A DNA stretch of 64,000 bases from Domibacillus enclensis (lineage in GTDB: Bacteria; Bacillota; Bacilli; Bacillales; Domibacillaceae). Both the position numbers and the translations under genes were made by a program. The notes beneath the pieces are model-generated. The model had not been told where the DNA came from. It made no database searches and worked only from the letters and a program-made list of their open reading frames with translations. Positions 27,869 to 37,695 of the stretch are shown piece by piece; positions within the stretch are counted from its first letter, which is position 1, and every line of letters begins with the position of its first letter. Location of the stretch: contig NZ_FTLX01000001.1 of NCBI RefSeq assembly GCF_900156125.1, positions 434,001-498,000 of the forward strand. Reading direction: 5' to 3'.

Positions 27869-29368
27869 GTGAAACAATCTGAAACGCCATCAGCGCTGAC
27901 GATCCTGTTCGGTGCAACAGGGGATTTGGCAAAAAGAAAATTATATCCATCTCTTTACCGCCTTTACCGAAAAGGCCATTTAGAATCCGGCTTTGCGGTC
28001 ATTGGCACAGCACGCCGTCCGTGGGACAACGATGTGTTCCGCGAACACGTAAAAAAGTCTGTCATGGAATCCACTTCGGTGCATGACAAAATAGATGACT
28101 TTGTCTCGCACTTTTATTATTTGCCGCATGATGTGTCGGATTCCGAGTCTTACGCAGCCTTGCGCACATTGTCAAACGAATTGGACGAGCAGTATTCATT
28201 AAACGGCAACCGCCTGTTTTATCTGGCGATGGCGCCTGAATTCTTCGGCACCATTGCGGATCATTTAAAGTCAGATGGCTTAACGGATACAAACGGCTTC
28301 GGACGTCTTGTCATTGAAAAACCGTTCGGTCATGATCTTCCATCCGCCAAAGAGCTCAACGCACAAATTCGCCGCTCATTTGACGAAAAAGATATTTACC
28401 GGATTGATCACTACCTTGGCAAAGAAATGGTTCAGAATATTGAGGCAATCCGCTTTGCGAACGCTTTGTTTGAACCGCTTTGGAACAACCGCTACATTTC
28501 CAATATCCAAATCACATCAAGTGAAACACTGGGCGTGGAAGAGCGGGGCGGCTACTATGAAACAAGCGGCGCACTTAAAGACATGGTGCAAAACCATATG
28601 CTTCAAATGGTTTCTCTTCTTGCGATGGAGCCGCCAATCAGCCTTCAGGATGAAGAAATCCGCCGGGAAAAGGTCCGTGCATTTCGTTCAATGCGTCCGT
28701 TAACACCAGAGACAGTCAGCGACTATTTTGTCCGCGGACAGTACGGTCCGAACGAAGAAGAGGCACTGCCTGGCTATCGTGAAGAAACGAACGTCAATCC
28801 AGAATCAAACACGGAAACATATGTGGCCGGCAAAATTATGTTTGATAACTTCCGATGGGCGGGTGTTCCGTTTTATATCCGGACAGGCAAACGGATGCCG
28901 CTGAAATCAACAAAAATTGTCGTTCAGTTTAAGGACATTCCAATGAACCTGTATTACCGTCCGGACGATAAAGAGATGGAGCCGAACCTTCTCGTGATCC
29001 ACATTCAGCCGGAGGAAGGTATTACGCTTCACCTGAACGCAAAACGGGCAGGGCATCAGCTGCAAACAACGCCTGTAAAGCTCAGCTACGCCAACAGCGG
29101 TGTGGACATTATGAACACGCCGGAAGCTTATGAAAAATTGATTCACGACGCGATGCGCGGGGATTCAACGAACTTCACACACTGGGATGAAGTATCGCTT
29201 TCATGGAGCTTCGTCGACGTGATCGCAGAAGCATGGCGCAACGAAAAAGCACCATTCCCGAACTACCCGGCCAACACAAAAGGGCCTAAAGCATCCGATG
29301 AGCTGCTTGAACAAGACGGCTTTTTCTGGTGGCCAATGAACATGCTTGATGTAGATATTTGCAACTAA
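27869..29368 (+). CDS. zwf: Glucose-6-phosphate 1-dehydrogenase
   Basis: First enzyme of the oxidative pentose phosphate pathway, NADP-dependent. The cofactor loop GATGDLAKRKLYPSL is at residues 15-29 and the substrate site RIDHYLGKE near 185. I prefer the GTG at 27869 (499 residues), after a weak GCGGGG site, because the family begins just before the Rossmann strand; ATG 27842 and ATG 27818 upstream have no ribosome-binding site. Located between rnz and yqjE; gndA, near zwf in B. subtilis, is not here. Confidence 0.93.
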   Translation: MKQSETPSALTILFGATGDLAKRKLYPSLYRLYRKGHLESGFAVIGTARRPWDNDVFREHVKKSVMESTSVHDKIDDFVSHFYYLPHDVSDSESYAALRTLSNELDEQYSLNGNRLFYLAMAPEFFGTIADHLKSDGLTDTNGFGRLVIEKPFGHDLPSAKELNAQIRRSFDEKDIYRIDHYLGKEMVQNIEAIRFANALFEPLWNNRYISNIQITSSETLGVEERGGYYETSGALKDMVQNHMLQMVSLLAMEPPISLQDEEIRREKVRAFRSMRPLTPETVSDYFVRGQYGPNEEEALPGYREETNVNPESNTETYVAGKIMFDNFRWAGVPFYIRTGKRMPLKSTKIVVQFKDIPMNLYYRPDDKEMEPNLLVIHIQPEEGITLHLNAKRAGHQLQTTPVKLSYANSGVDIMNTPEAYEKLIHDAMRGDSTNFTHWDEVSLSWSFVDVIAEAWRNEKAPFPNYPANTKGPKASDELLEQDGFFWWPMNMLDVDICN

Positions 29369-29371
29369 TGA

Positions 29372-29406
29372 AACGCAGATACCGATTTGGTATCTGCGCT
29401 TTTTTA
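29372..29406. terminator. Terminator between zwf and yqjE
   Basis: CGCAGATACC (29374-29383) pairs with GGTATCTGCG (29389-29398), then a T-run in the plus direction. It lies between the converging zwf and yqjE stops and may serve both. Confidence 0.8.
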
Positions 29407-30525
29407 CGATTCAGCAACAATGGAAACGATCGCTGTTGCCATTTCAGCCAGCTTGACCAGTTCCTTGACAGGCATTTTTTCATTTACAGTATGAATATCC
29501 TCATAGCCGACTGCCAGGTTCACGGTCGGAATGCCGAAGCCCGCAATGACATTGGCATCACTGCCGCCGCCGCTTGTCAACAGCTCGGAAGGCCGGCCAA
29601 TATTCGCTGCCGCTTTTTGAGCGATTTTGACAACATGATCCTCTGCGCCGAATTTAAATCCGGGATACATAATATCTATTTCCACTTCGGCACGACCGCC
29701 CATTTCAGCTGCCACTTCTTCAAAGGCCGTTTTCATTTTTGCTGTCTGCTTCTCCATTTTGGCAGGCTCAAGCGAACGGGCCTCTGCTAAAATCTGCACG
29801 TAATCACAAACAATGTTCGTCGCTTTTCCGCCTTCAAACCGGCCGATGTTTGCCGTTGTTTCCGCGTCGATTCGTCCAAGCGGCATACGGGAAATCGATT
29901 TCGCCGCCATCGTAATCGCCGACACTCCTTTTTCCGGCGCCACACCGGCATGAGCCGTCTTCCCGTATATGTGAGCTGTTACTTTCGCCTGTGTCGGGGC
30001 GGCAACGATAATATTGCCCACATCGCCATCACTGTCCAGCGCAAACCCGAACTTCGCCTTGATCAAAGAGGAATCCATCGCTTTGGCTCCGACCAGTCCG
30101 GATTCTTCACCAACCGTAATAATAAATTGAATATCGCCATGTTCGATCTTTTGCTCCTGAAGCTGGCGGACCATTTCAAGCATGGCAGCAAGACCGGCTT
30201 TGTCATCCGCTCCCAAAATGGTTGTCCCATCCGTTTTTACGATACCGTCTTCCACAACAGGCTTAACACCTTTTGCCGGAACGACTGTATCCATGTGCGA
30301 TGTAAAGTAAATCGGGTCAACACCCTGTTTAGTGCCGGCTAATGTACAAATTAAATTGCCAGCTCCGTGGCCCGTTACAGCCGCTGCATCGTCTTCATGC
30401 ACATGAACCCCGAGCGCTGTGAACTTATTGGTTAATACATCTGCAATTGCGCGCTCGTCCTTTGTCTCTGAATCGATTTGAACAAGCTCTAAAAATTCAT
30501 TTAAGATTCTTTCTTCGTTTATCAC
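29404..30525 (-). CDS. yqjE: M20 family peptidase YqjE (PepT-like)
   Basis: Metal-dependent peptidase of the M20 family, close to tripeptidase T. Metal ligands: H77 region FTSHMDTV, D109 region GADDKAGLAA, the catalytic pair in VGEESGLVGA, D in ALDSDGD and a C-terminal H in YEDIHTVNE. A dimerisation domain follows about residue 180. Start is GTG 30525, after GGAGGTGCACT. 373 residues, aligning with B. subtilis YqjE. The peptide substrates are unknown. Confidence 0.88.
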   Translation of the reverse strand: MINEERILNEFLELVQIDSETKDERAIADVLTNKFTALGVHVHEDDAAAVTGHGAGNLICTLAGTKQGVDPIYFTSHMDTVVPAKGVKPVVEDGIVKTDGTTILGADDKAGLAAMLEMVRQLQEQKIEHGDIQFIITVGEESGLVGAKAMDSSLIKAKFGFALDSDGDVGNIIVAAPTQAKVTAHIYGKTAHAGVAPEKGVSAITMAAKSISRMPLGRIDAETTANIGRFEGGKATNIVCDYVQILAEARSLEPAKMEKQTAKMKTAFEEVAAEMGGRAEVEIDIMYPGFKFGAEDHVVKIAQKAAANIGRPSELLTSGGGSDANVIAGFGIPTVNLAVGYEDIHTVNEKMPVKELVKLAEMATAIVSIVAES

Positions 30526-30605
30526 AGTGCACCTCCGAATGATTTGCCTTCTTCAGTATATCTGTTTAAAGCTGAAAAATCAGCCGGCAGGTTTTCCTTC
30601 CGCCA

Positions 30606-32156
30606 CTATAAAGGAATATTGCCGTGCTTTTTTTTCGGCCGGTCTTCTTTTTTCGTTTTCATCATCTCGAGCGCTTGAATCAATTTTATGCGCGTCTCGC
30701 GAGGATCAATGACATCATCAACCATGCCCCTTGCCGCCGCCACATACGGATTGGCGAATTTTTCACGGTATTCTTCAATTTTCGCTGCCCGCGTTGCTTC
30801 CGGCTCCGCACTGGCTGCGATGTCACGGGCAAAAATGACATTGGCTGCCCCTTGAGGGCCCATCACAGCAATTTCCGCGTTCGGCCAGGCAAACACAAGG
30901 TCCGCCCCAATCGACTTTGAATTAAGTGCAACGTATGCTCCTCCATACGCTTTTCGCAAAATCACCGTTATTTTCGGAACGGTCGCTTCTGAATACGCAT
31001 ACAAAATTTTTGCTCCGTGGCGGATAATGCCGCCGAGCTCCTGCTTCACCCCTGGAAAAAAGCCGGAGACGTCCTCGAAGGTAATAACCGGAATGTTGAA
31101 GGAATCACAAAAACGAATAAACCGGGCCGCCTTATCGGAGGAGTCAATGTCAAGTCCGCCTGCCATGTATTTCGGCTGGTTGCACACGAGACCTACGCTT
31201 TCTCCTCCTAAACGCGCAAAGCCAACGACAATATTTTTGGCAAACTCCCGGTGAACCTCCATAAAGGAATGTGTGTCCACCACTTGCTCCAGCACGCTGC
31301 GAACATCATATGGACGCAGACCGTCAAACGGAACGATCTCCGCCAGATCTTCCCGGTAATCGCTTTCATTAGTCGTTTCCGCGACGGGTGTTTTTTGTTC
31401 GTTGCTTTGCGGCAAATAGGTTAAAAGGGTTCTGACCATTTCGATTACGTCTTCCTCAGTGCGTCCCCGGAAGTGTGCATTGCCGCTGATCGTATTATGT
31501 ACTTTTGACCCGCCCAGGTTTTCAGCAGAAATCTTCTCACCCGTCACCGTTTCAATCACTTTCGGTCCGGTAATAAACATTTGGCTCGTTTGATCAACCA
31601 TAAACACAAAATCCGTAATCGCTGGCGAATAAACCGCACCGCCTGCACAAGGACCCAGGATGACCGATATTTGTGGGATCACGCCAGAATAAATGGCGTT
31701 CCGGTAAAAAATCTGGCCGTATCCGTCCAACGAAAGAACGCCTTCTTGAATGCGGGCGCCGCCGGAATCGTTCAAGCCAATAAAAGGCGCACCGTTTTTC
31801 GCAGCCAGGTCCATCACGTTCACTATTTTTTGCGCATGCGTTTCACCGAGTGCACCGCCGAAAACGGTGAAATCCTGTGAGAACAAATAAATGGGCCGGC
31901 CATTTACTTTCCCATAGCCCGTTACGACGCCGTCCCCAGGGCCCTTGGCGCCATCAAGCCCAAAATCCGAACAACGATGAGCCATAAAAGGATTCAGCTC
32001 CACAAATGTTCCTTTGTCAACGAGCAGGTCGATCCGTTCACGCGCGGTCAGCTTCCCTTTTTCATGCTGCTTGTCAATTCGCTCATCTCCGCCGCCGAGC
32101 TCGACCTCGCGCCGGCGGTCCTGCAAATCGTGAATGCTGTCAAAAATATCGCTCAT
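30606..32156 (-). CDS. yqjD: Acyl-CoA carboxylase carboxyltransferase subunit (propionyl-CoA type)
   Basis: Carboxyltransferase of the PccB/MmdA family, which moves CO2 between biotin and propionyl-CoA to give methylmalonyl-CoA. Two crotonase-like halves with the oxyanion segments NDSGGARIQEGV and GPCAGGAVYSPA, and FEDVSGFFPGVKQE with LRKAYGGAYVALNSK in the second half. ATG 32156 follows GGGGAGGG and overlaps the mce stop, giving 516 residues. The epimerase directly upstream and the mutase genes nearby argue for propionyl-CoA metabolism. No partner biotin carboxylase lies beside it. Confidence 0.9.
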   Translation of the reverse strand: MSDIFDSIHDLQDRRREVELGGGDERIDKQHEKGKLTARERIDLLVDKGTFVELNPFMAHRCSDFGLDGAKGPGDGVVTGYGKVNGRPIYLFSQDFTVFGGALGETHAQKIVNVMDLAAKNGAPFIGLNDSGGARIQEGVLSLDGYGQIFYRNAIYSGVIPQISVILGPCAGGAVYSPAITDFVFMVDQTSQMFITGPKVIETVTGEKISAENLGGSKVHNTISGNAHFRGRTEEDVIEMVRTLLTYLPQSNEQKTPVAETTNESDYREDLAEIVPFDGLRPYDVRSVLEQVVDTHSFMEVHREFAKNIVVGFARLGGESVGLVCNQPKYMAGGLDIDSSDKAARFIRFCDSFNIPVITFEDVSGFFPGVKQELGGIIRHGAKILYAYSEATVPKITVILRKAYGGAYVALNSKSIGADLVFAWPNAEIAVMGPQGAANVIFARDIAASAEPEATRAAKIEEYREKFANPYVAAARGMVDDVIDPRETRIKLIQALEMMKTKKEDRPKKKHGNIPL

Positions 32157-32563
32157 GCCGTTCCCTCCCCTTTTTCGCAAAGCTCCATCAGCACGCCGCC
32201 TGTGGACTTCGGATGCATAAAGGCAATTTGGGCTCCGCAAGCTCCAGGCTTTGCTGCGTTGTCGATCATTTGAATGCCCGATTCCTTCATTTCCTCAATC
32301 CGCCAGTTGATATTCTCCACTCCATATGCAATGTGATGGATGCCCTGTCCGCGTTTTTTAATGAATGTGGCCACAGGGCTGTCCGGATTGATTGGCTCAA
32401 GCAGCTCAATCATTATATTACCTGCATCTAAAAAAGCGACGTTCACTCCCTGAGATTCAACCGTTTCTGTTTTCACATGCAGCATGCCCAGCTGCTCCGT
32501 ATAAAGAACAAGGGCATCCGCCAGCGATGAAACCGCAATACCAATGTGATCCACTTTTTTCAT
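32153..32563 (-). CDS. mce: Methylmalonyl-CoA epimerase
   Basis: Glyoxalase/VOC-fold enzyme that interconverts (S)- and (R)-methylmalonyl-CoA. The metal ligands fit: H in KKVDHIGIAV (residue 5), H in GIHHIAYGV and E in GGVLMELCE. 136 residues, standard for the family. I start at ATG 32563, nine bases after AAGGAG; earlier in-frame ATGs overlap or precede that site. Coupled to yqjD by a 4-base overlap. It supplies the isomer used by the mutase encoded at 35.5-39.2 kb. Confidence 0.9.
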   Translation of the reverse strand: MKKVDHIGIAVSSLADALVLYTEQLGMLHVKTETVESQGVNVAFLDAGNIMIELLEPINPDSPVATFIKKRGQGIHHIAYGVENINWRIEEMKESGIQMIDNAAKPGACGAQIAFMHPKSTGGVLMELCEKGEGTA

Positions 32564-32632
32564 GCAAACCATCTCCTTTTTAAAATGAGTAGACGATGTA
32601 CGCTTTTTGACACACCTGTACGCCTTCACCAG

Positions 32633-32661
32633 TTGAAAATCGGCTTAAATGCCGGTACAAT
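32633..32661 (+). promoter_or_regulatory. Promoter of the prli42-like gene
   Basis: TTGAAA (32633-32638) and TACAAT (32656-32661) with a 17-base spacer. The spacer holds a CGGC-ttaaat-GCCG inverted repeat, which could be a binding site. Confidence 0.6.
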
Positions 32662-32692
32662 AGGACACAACAACCGTTTAAAGGAGAGTTTC

Positions 32693-32788
32693 ATGCGGAA
32701 TAAAACGATTCAGAAGATTGTTGTGTACGTGATGCTGTTCACGATGCTCGTTTCAACTTTAATGTTTGGCTTAACGATGTTTATGTAA
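32693..32788 (+). CDS. prli42: Prli42-like stressosome-associated miniprotein
   Basis: 31-residue membrane miniprotein: MRNKTIQK is a basic cytoplasmic end, followed by one hydrophobic helix (IVVYVMLFTMLVSTLMFGLTM). Length, K/R-rich start and composition fit Prli42, the Listeria miniprotein that tethers the stressosome to the membrane, whose homologues occur through Bacillales. AAAGGAGA lies seven bases before ATG 32693 and a good sigma-A promoter is upstream. The longer frame from 32546 has no ribosome-binding site. It converges on the FUSC-like gene and overlaps its end by 18 bases. The assignment rests on short sequence. Confidence 0.72.
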   Translation: MRNKTIQKIVVYVMLFTMLVSTLMFGLTMFM

Positions 32789-33766
32789 CAGAGGAGCGGC
32801 GCTTTCGTGCTGCTCTTTTTTCATGCCCCGAAACCGTGCTTTAATGAGCAGGTATCGTTCCATTTCACGGACAAATTGCAGCAGCGCCGCGCGAGCTTCA
32901 AATTCTTCACGCGTTTTTGGAAGCGGCATTTCTTCAAACTCGTGCTTTAAATCATTTAAATGGCTTAGGTGGAGCTTTGCAGTATTGCCAGGATGAATAT
33001 TCGCTTTAATTTCTTCCATAAACTCCGCAATCATGGCGGCCTGCTCCGGCCGGTGCGAAATCGAAATGACGACAGAGATGAGCCGTTCGATAATTTCAAA
33101 TTGCTTTTCCCGCATGGTAAAGTATTGATAAAACAAGCTGTTATGCCGTGTAAAATGATTTTGTACATCTTTATAGGCGAGCGACTTTGCTTTTTTCAGC
33201 AAATCAGCTGTTTCCGTCAATTCCTTCCCGTCCCAGCTATGCTCATTCGTTCGTAAGTAAGATATGACCTCTTCGAAAATCCGTTCAAACAAGCTTTCCG
33301 TTTGCTGCTGCATTTTCACCAGCTCATTTTCAACGCTTGGCATATAGGAATTTAAAATCAAGGCAACTCCGACGCCGATAAAGACAAGACCGAGCTCATT
33401 CACGATCAAAGAAGCGGTCAATTCTTTTGCTGCATACATATGTAAAATAAGGACGGTGCTCGACACGATTCCCTCCTGCACCTTTAATGCTACAGTTGTC
33501 GGGATAAACACAATCATAATCAAGCCGATGACCGCTGCATGGTAAGCAAACAGCTCGAAAAACAGGCCTGAATAAAACAGTGCAACGATCCCCGCACCGA
33601 GCCGCGTCCAGGAAGCCTTTAGCGATTGCTGCTTTGTATTTTGAATACATAAAATCGCAATAATTCCTGCCGACACTGCGTTGTTAAGACCGATCCATTC
33701 CGCAAGCAAAATAGACACGGTAATGCCTATCGCGGTTTTGGCCGTTCGATACCCGATCTTCACCAT
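32771..33766 (-). CDS. FUSC-like aromatic acid exporter family membrane protein (YqjA-like)
   Basis: Four to six N-terminal membrane helices in residues 10-140 (GYRTAKTAIGITVSILLAEWIGL, then SAGIIAILCIQNTKQQSLKASW, a typical ArAE_1 pattern), followed by a long helical cytoplasmic domain with coiled-coil character from residue 145 to the end. The family is named after aromatic acid efflux, but substrates of Bacillus members are unknown. Start at ATG 33766 behind GAGGTG gives 331 residues. B. subtilis yqjA, near yqjC, is a likely counterpart. It follows brxB after a terminator. Confidence 0.8.
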   Translation of the reverse strand: MVKIGYRTAKTAIGITVSILLAEWIGLNNAVSAGIIAILCIQNTKQQSLKASWTRLGAGIVALFYSGLFFELFAYHAAVIGLIMIVFIPTTVALKVQEGIVSSTVLILHMYAAKELTASLIVNELGLVFIGVGVALILNSYMPSVENELVKMQQQTESLFERIFEEVISYLRTNEHSWDGKELTETADLLKKAKSLAYKDVQNHFTRHNSLFYQYFTMREKQFEIIERLISVVISISHRPEQAAMIAEFMEEIKANIHPGNTAKLHLSHLNDLKHEFEEMPLPKTREEFEARAALLQFVREMERYLLIKARFRGMKKEQHESAAPLLHKHR

Positions 33767-33779
33767 TCTTTTCACCTCG

Positions 33780-33813
33780 AATAAGAAAGCCCTGCCAGAC
33801 ACGGCAGGGCTTC
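33780..33813 (-). terminator. Terminator of brxB
   Basis: AAGCCCTGCC pairs with GGCAGGGCTT around a six-base loop; the minus strand continues TTCTTATT. It lies nine bases after the brxB stop. Confidence 0.7.
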
Positions 33814-33821
33814 AGGTCATC

Positions 33822-34259
33822 TTACACTTCTTCGCAATGCTGATCGAAAAGTGTTTGCAGATGTTCAACGACAGACATCGGATGATGCCCTTCAATTTCA
33901 TGACGCTCCACCATTGCCTGTACTTGCCCATCTTTCACTAATGCAAATGATGGAGAAGACGGCGGATAGCCTGTGAAAAAGCTGCGCGCCTGCGCTGTCG
34001 CTTCTTTATCCTGCCCTGCGAACACTGTGACTAACCGATCCGGGCGTTTATCATAATGAACCGAATGTGCTGCTGCCGGGCGGGCGATTCCACCGGCACA
34101 GCCGCAGACTGAGTTCACCATGACAAGGGTTGTGCCCTTTTCATTTAAAACAGCATCCACTTCTTCGGGTGTTGTAAGTTCTGTATATCCAGCCGCTTTA
34201 ATTTCATCGCGAGCCTGGCGAACGACGTCATTCATGAAAAAATTAAAATCCATTCCCAT
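33822..34259 (-). CDS. brxB: Bacilliredoxin BrxB
   Basis: DUF1094 family thiol-disulfide oxidoreductase that removes bacillithiol from bacillithiolated proteins. The redox motif is C-G-C (C52 and C54) in [17 protein letters not shown]. 145 residues, as in B. subtilis BrxB (YqiW). ATG 34259 follows GGAGAG. It is a single-gene unit with its own terminator. It implies a bacillithiol-making cell, in line with Bacillaceae. Confidence 0.94.
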   Translation of the reverse strand: MGMDFNFFMNDVVRQARDEIKAAGYTELTTPEEVDAVLNEKGTTLVMVNSVCGCAGGIARPAAAHSVHYDKRPDRLVTVFAGQDKEATAQARSFFTGYPPSSPSFALVKDGQVQAMVERHEIEGHHPMSVVEHLQTLFDQHCEEV

Positions 34260-34359
34260 TTTTTTCTCTCCTTTAAGCTTTAGTAGCTTTATCATAAGGG
34301 AAAAAAAAGTTTATTTCAATGATATAGCGCCGTTCCGCTTTTAAAATAAAAAAAGAATG

Positions 34360-34461
34360 TTTACTTTTGAGCATTGCGGGTAGAATAATAAGGCAACTGG
34401 ATCCATACCCCTAAACTCCCTGTATTGGCCAGCCGAATCGGATTCGGCTGGTCCTTTTTTG
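34360..34461 (+). ncRNA. Candidate small RNA with promoter and terminator
   Basis: A compact unit in the gap between brxB and meaB, which both point the other way. TTTACT (34360-34365) and TAGAAT (34381-34386) look like a promoter with a short 15-base spacer. A perfect 11-bp stem CCAGCCGAATC/GATTCGGCTGG (34429-34451) and six T residues (34455-34460) form a strong plus-strand terminator. The predicted RNA (about 34393-34461, 68 bases) has an unstructured 5' part with ATACCCCTAAACTCCC, C-rich motifs of the sort used by Gram-positive regulators such as RsaE/RoxS and FsrA to pair with Shine-Dalgarno sites. It has no open frame worth calling. Confidence 0.5.
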
Positions 34462-34468
34462 TGTTTGC

Positions 34469-35542
34469 TTAATCGGACCGTGGAAAAATCTCCTTGAACA
34501 GCTGCTCAGCAGCCTGCGCGGGTGTCATTAAGCCTTCCATTGTTTTCCTTTCCAAATCAGCCAAATGCGTTTTCACATACGGATGCTGAAAAAAAAGCTG
34601 CTTCAGCTGATCCTCCATTAAGCTTCTCAGCCACTCCTTCGTTTGATTGCGCCTTCGTTCAGCTAGAATACCGGACGCCTCTGTTAAGGACTTAAAGGAT
34701 GCAATCGCGTTCCAGATGTCTTCAATGCCTTCTTTTTTCAAAGCGGAGCACGTAAAGGCCGTTGACTGCCAGCCTTTTGTCGAAGGCTTTAGTTCATGCA
34801 AAAACTGATCGTACTCTTTTTTTGTTTTTTCGGCAGCCTGCTTGTTTTCTCCATCTGCTTTGTTCACGAGGACGGCATCGACGAGCTCGATGATGCCTTT
34901 TTTCATGCCTTGCAGGTCATCGCCCGCACCGGTCAGCGCAAGAAGCATAAAAAAGTCGGTCATGCTCCTGACGATAAATTCACTTTGGCCGACACCGACT
35001 GTTTCAATTAATAGAACATCAAAACCCGCCGCTTCACACAGAAGCATCGTTTCGCGCGTTTTACGGTGAACACCACCAAGCGTCCCGCCCGTCGGGGAAG
35101 GGCGAATAAACGCATTCGGATGCCTGGCGAGCTGCTCCATTCTCGTTTTGTCTCCTAAAATCGATCCGCCTGAGATTGATGAGCTTGGATCAACAGCAAG
35201 AACCGCGACCCGGTGCCCCCGGTCACAGAGCATCGTCCCAAATGATTCAATAAATGTGCTTTTGCCGGCACCTGGTACACCGGTAATGCCGATGCGGATG
35301 GATTTGCCTGTATGGGGAAGAAGAAGCTTCAGAAGCTCCTGCCCATACGTAAAGTGTTCTGGTGACTGGCTTTCAATGTAGGTAATGGCTTTTGCCAGAT
35401 CACTCACTGACTTTTTTAAAATCCGTTCCCCTATCCCCTTTAGATCCGGCGGCGGCTCTGTCTTTTTGCGGAATCGCTTTCGGGGCGGCGCCTTTGTTCC
35501 ATTGGAGCTTTCTTTTTTTTCTCGCATATCCTCCTCGTTCAT
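34469..35542 (-). CDS. meaB: Methylmalonyl-CoA mutase-associated GTPase MeaB
   Basis: G3E-family P-loop GTPase that loads and protects the adenosylcobalamin of methylmalonyl-CoA mutase. Walker A is GVPGAGKST (88-96), switch and metal residues in [20 protein letters not shown], Walker B in [13 protein letters not shown] and base specificity in VNKADGE. 357 residues with a basic, proline-rich N-terminal 35 residues and a helical C-terminal dimerisation arm. The start overlaps the mutB stop by four bases, so expression is coupled to the mutase. Confidence 0.94.
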   Translation of the reverse strand: MNEEDMREKKESSNGTKAPPRKRFRKKTEPPPDLKGIGERILKKSVSDLAKAITYIESQSPEHFTYGQELLKLLLPHTGKSIRIGITGVPGAGKSTFIESFGTMLCDRGHRVAVLAVDPSSSISGGSILGDKTRMEQLARHPNAFIRPSPTGGTLGGVHRKTRETMLLCEAAGFDVLLIETVGVGQSEFIVRSMTDFFMLLALTGAGDDLQGMKKGIIELVDAVLVNKADGENKQAAEKTKKEYDQFLHELKPSTKGWQSTAFTCSALKKEGIEDIWNAIASFKSLTEASGILAERRRNQTKEWLRSLMEDQLKQLFFQHPYVKTHLADLERKTMEGLMTPAQAAEQLFKEIFPRSD

Positions 35543-37695
35543 TCCGCCACTTCCTCATAGCCCAGCCGTTCGTAAATTGTTTCTATGATTACTTGAGCAG
35601 ACACAGGGATAATGGTGCCTGGTCCAAAAATAGCTGCCGCGCCGTTTTCTTTTAAATAGTCATAATCCTGGACAGGAATCACACCGCCGGCGAATACGAC
35701 AATGTCTTCTCTTCCCTGTTTTTTTAATTCCTCCACCAGTGCCGGCAGCAACGTTTTATGACCGCCCGCCAGCGAACTGAAGCCGACCGCATGCACATCG
35801 TTTTCCACCGCTTGCTTTGCTGTTTCCTCCGGTGTCTGAAAAAGCGGGCCAATATCCACATCAAAGCCTAAATCAGCAAAAGCAGTGGCAATCACTTTAG
35901 CTCCCCGGTCATGCCCGTCCTGCCCCATTTTAGCGATTAAAATGCGGGGACGCCGACCCTCCTGCTCTTCAAATTCCGCTGTCATTAGCTGGACTGCTTC
36001 CATTTGTTCCTCATCAGAAAAGTTCGCACGATAAACACCGCTCACGGACCGGATCACCGCCTTATGCCTGCCGGCAGCCAATTCAACAGCTTCTGAAATT
36101 TCACCGAGTGTGGCACGCTGCCGGGCTGCTTCTACCGCAAGCTCCAGCAGATTCCCTTCTCCTGTTTGGACAGAAGCAGTGATCGCTTGGAGCGCCGCTT
36201 TTACTCCTTGTTCGTTTCTCTTTTCCCTCACCTGCTGAAGGCGCTCCGTTTGTTTCAGCCGGACCGCCGTGTTATCAATATCCAGAATGTCAATCGGATC
36301 TTCCTCCTGGAGCCGAAAACGGTTCATGCCGACAATCACTTCTTCACCGGAGTCAATCCTGGCCTGACGCCGAGCGGCTGCTTCTTCTATTTTCATTTTT
36401 GGAAGACCGGTTTCAATCGCTTTGGTCATGCCCCCAAGCGCTTCTATTTCTTCGATATGCGTCCAGGCGCGCTCCATCAGTTCATTCGTTAATGATTCGA
36501 CGTAATACGAGCCGCCCCATGGATCAATCACATTCGTGATGCCCGTTTCCGCCTGTAAAAACAGCTGGGTGTTGCGGGCAATGCGGGCCGAAAAATCAGT
36601 CGGGAGGGCGATGGCTTCATCTAATGCATTCGTATGAAGCGACTGTGTGTGCCCCATCGAAGCAGCATGTGCTTCAATCAAAGTCCGTGTTACATTATTA
36701 AACGGTTCCTGCTCTGTCAGACTCCATCCGGATGTTTGCGAATGAGTGCGCAGCGCAAGTGACTTTGGATTTTTCGGTTCAAACGGCTGAATCAGCTGAG
36801 CCCACATCCGCCGCGCAGCACGCATTTTGGCCACTTCCATAAAATAATTCATGCCCACCGCCCAGAAAAAAGACAGACGCGGTGCAAACGAATCTATGTC
36901 AATGCCTGCCGCAAGACCCGTCCGGACGTATTCCAGCCCATCCGCTAGCGTATACGCAAGCTCTAAATCCGCCGGCGCTCCTGCCTCCTGCAAATGATAG
37001 CCGGAGATGGAAATCGAATTAAATTTCGGCATAAAGCTCGAGGTATATTGAAAGATGTCTGCAATGATCCGCATCGAGGCTTCCGGCGGATAAATGTACG
37101 TGTTCCGAACCATATACTCCTTTAATATGTCATTTTGAATGGTTCCTGTGAGCTTTTCCTTTGAGACGCCCTGTTCTTCTGCTGATACGATGTAAAACGC
37201 CATAATCGGCAGAACAGCGCCATTCATCGTCATCGACACCGACATGTGATCCAGCGGAATGCCATCAAACAGCTTTTTCATATCCTCAACCGAATCAATG
37301 GCCACACCCGCTTTGCCGACATCGCCTACGACCCTCGGATGATCAGAATCATAGCCGCGGTGTGTGGGCAGATCAAATGCAACAGACAGCCCCTTTTGCC
37401 CCATAGCCAGGTTGCGGCGATAAAACGCATTGCTTTCCTCTGCTGTTGAGAAGCCCGCATACTGGCGAATTGTCCACGGACGGGTCGTATACATTGTCGG
37501 ATAAGGCCCCCGTGTAAATGGCACGATCCCTGGAAGATCATCCAAATGCACACAGTTTTCCGTATCCTTTTTTGTATACAACGCTTTTAACTTGATCTTT
37601 TCATTTGTTTCAAAGGATTCCGTTTCATCGAATGGTTTTTCTTCGTTTGCTTTCACCGGCAGCTGGTTAAATGGATTCATTTCCCTTAGCGTCAC
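35539..37695 (-). CDS. mutB: Methylmalonyl-CoA mutase large subunit
   Basis: Catalytic, adenosylcobalamin-dependent subunit converting (R)-methylmalonyl-CoA to succinyl-CoA. Substrate barrel with [17 protein letters not shown] and [21 protein letters not shown]; the C-terminal B12 domain has the DxHxxG motif D593-G598 (DGHDRG) with lower axial ligand H595, then the SxL motif in [10 protein letters not shown]. 718 residues. I keep the GTG start at 37695 because it stands six bases after AAGGAGGGG; ATG 37680 is the alternative. It overlaps mutA and meaB. Confidence 0.95.
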   Translation of the reverse strand: MTLREMNPFNQLPVKANEEKPFDETESFETNEKIKLKALYTKKDTENCVHLDDLPGIVPFTRGPYPTMYTTRPWTIRQYAGFSTAEESNAFYRRNLAMGQKGLSVAFDLPTHRGYDSDHPRVVGDVGKAGVAIDSVEDMKKLFDGIPLDHMSVSMTMNGAVLPIMAFYIVSAEEQGVSKEKLTGTIQNDILKEYMVRNTYIYPPEASMRIIADIFQYTSSFMPKFNSISISGYHLQEAGAPADLELAYTLADGLEYVRTGLAAGIDIDSFAPRLSFFWAVGMNYFMEVAKMRAARRMWAQLIQPFEPKNPKSLALRTHSQTSGWSLTEQEPFNNVTRTLIEAHAASMGHTQSLHTNALDEAIALPTDFSARIARNTQLFLQAETGITNVIDPWGGSYYVESLTNELMERAWTHIEEIEALGGMTKAIETGLPKMKIEEAAARRQARIDSGEEVIVGMNRFRLQEEDPIDILDIDNTAVRLKQTERLQQVREKRNEQGVKAALQAITASVQTGEGNLLELAVEAARQRATLGEISEAVELAAGRHKAVIRSVSGVYRANFSDEEQMEAVQLMTAEFEEQEGRRPRILIAKMGQDGHDRGAKVIATAFADLGFDVDIGPLFQTPEETAKQAVENDVHAVGFSSLAGGHKTLLPALVEELKKQGREDIVVFAGGVIPVQDYDYLKENGAAAIFGPGTIIPVSAQVIIETIYERLGYEEVAE

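Noticed and set aside
34469-34500. The hairpin at 34429-34451 as the meaB terminator
   Set aside because: The T-run lies on the plus-strand side, so it cannot terminate minus-strand meaB; assigned to the small RNA candidate.
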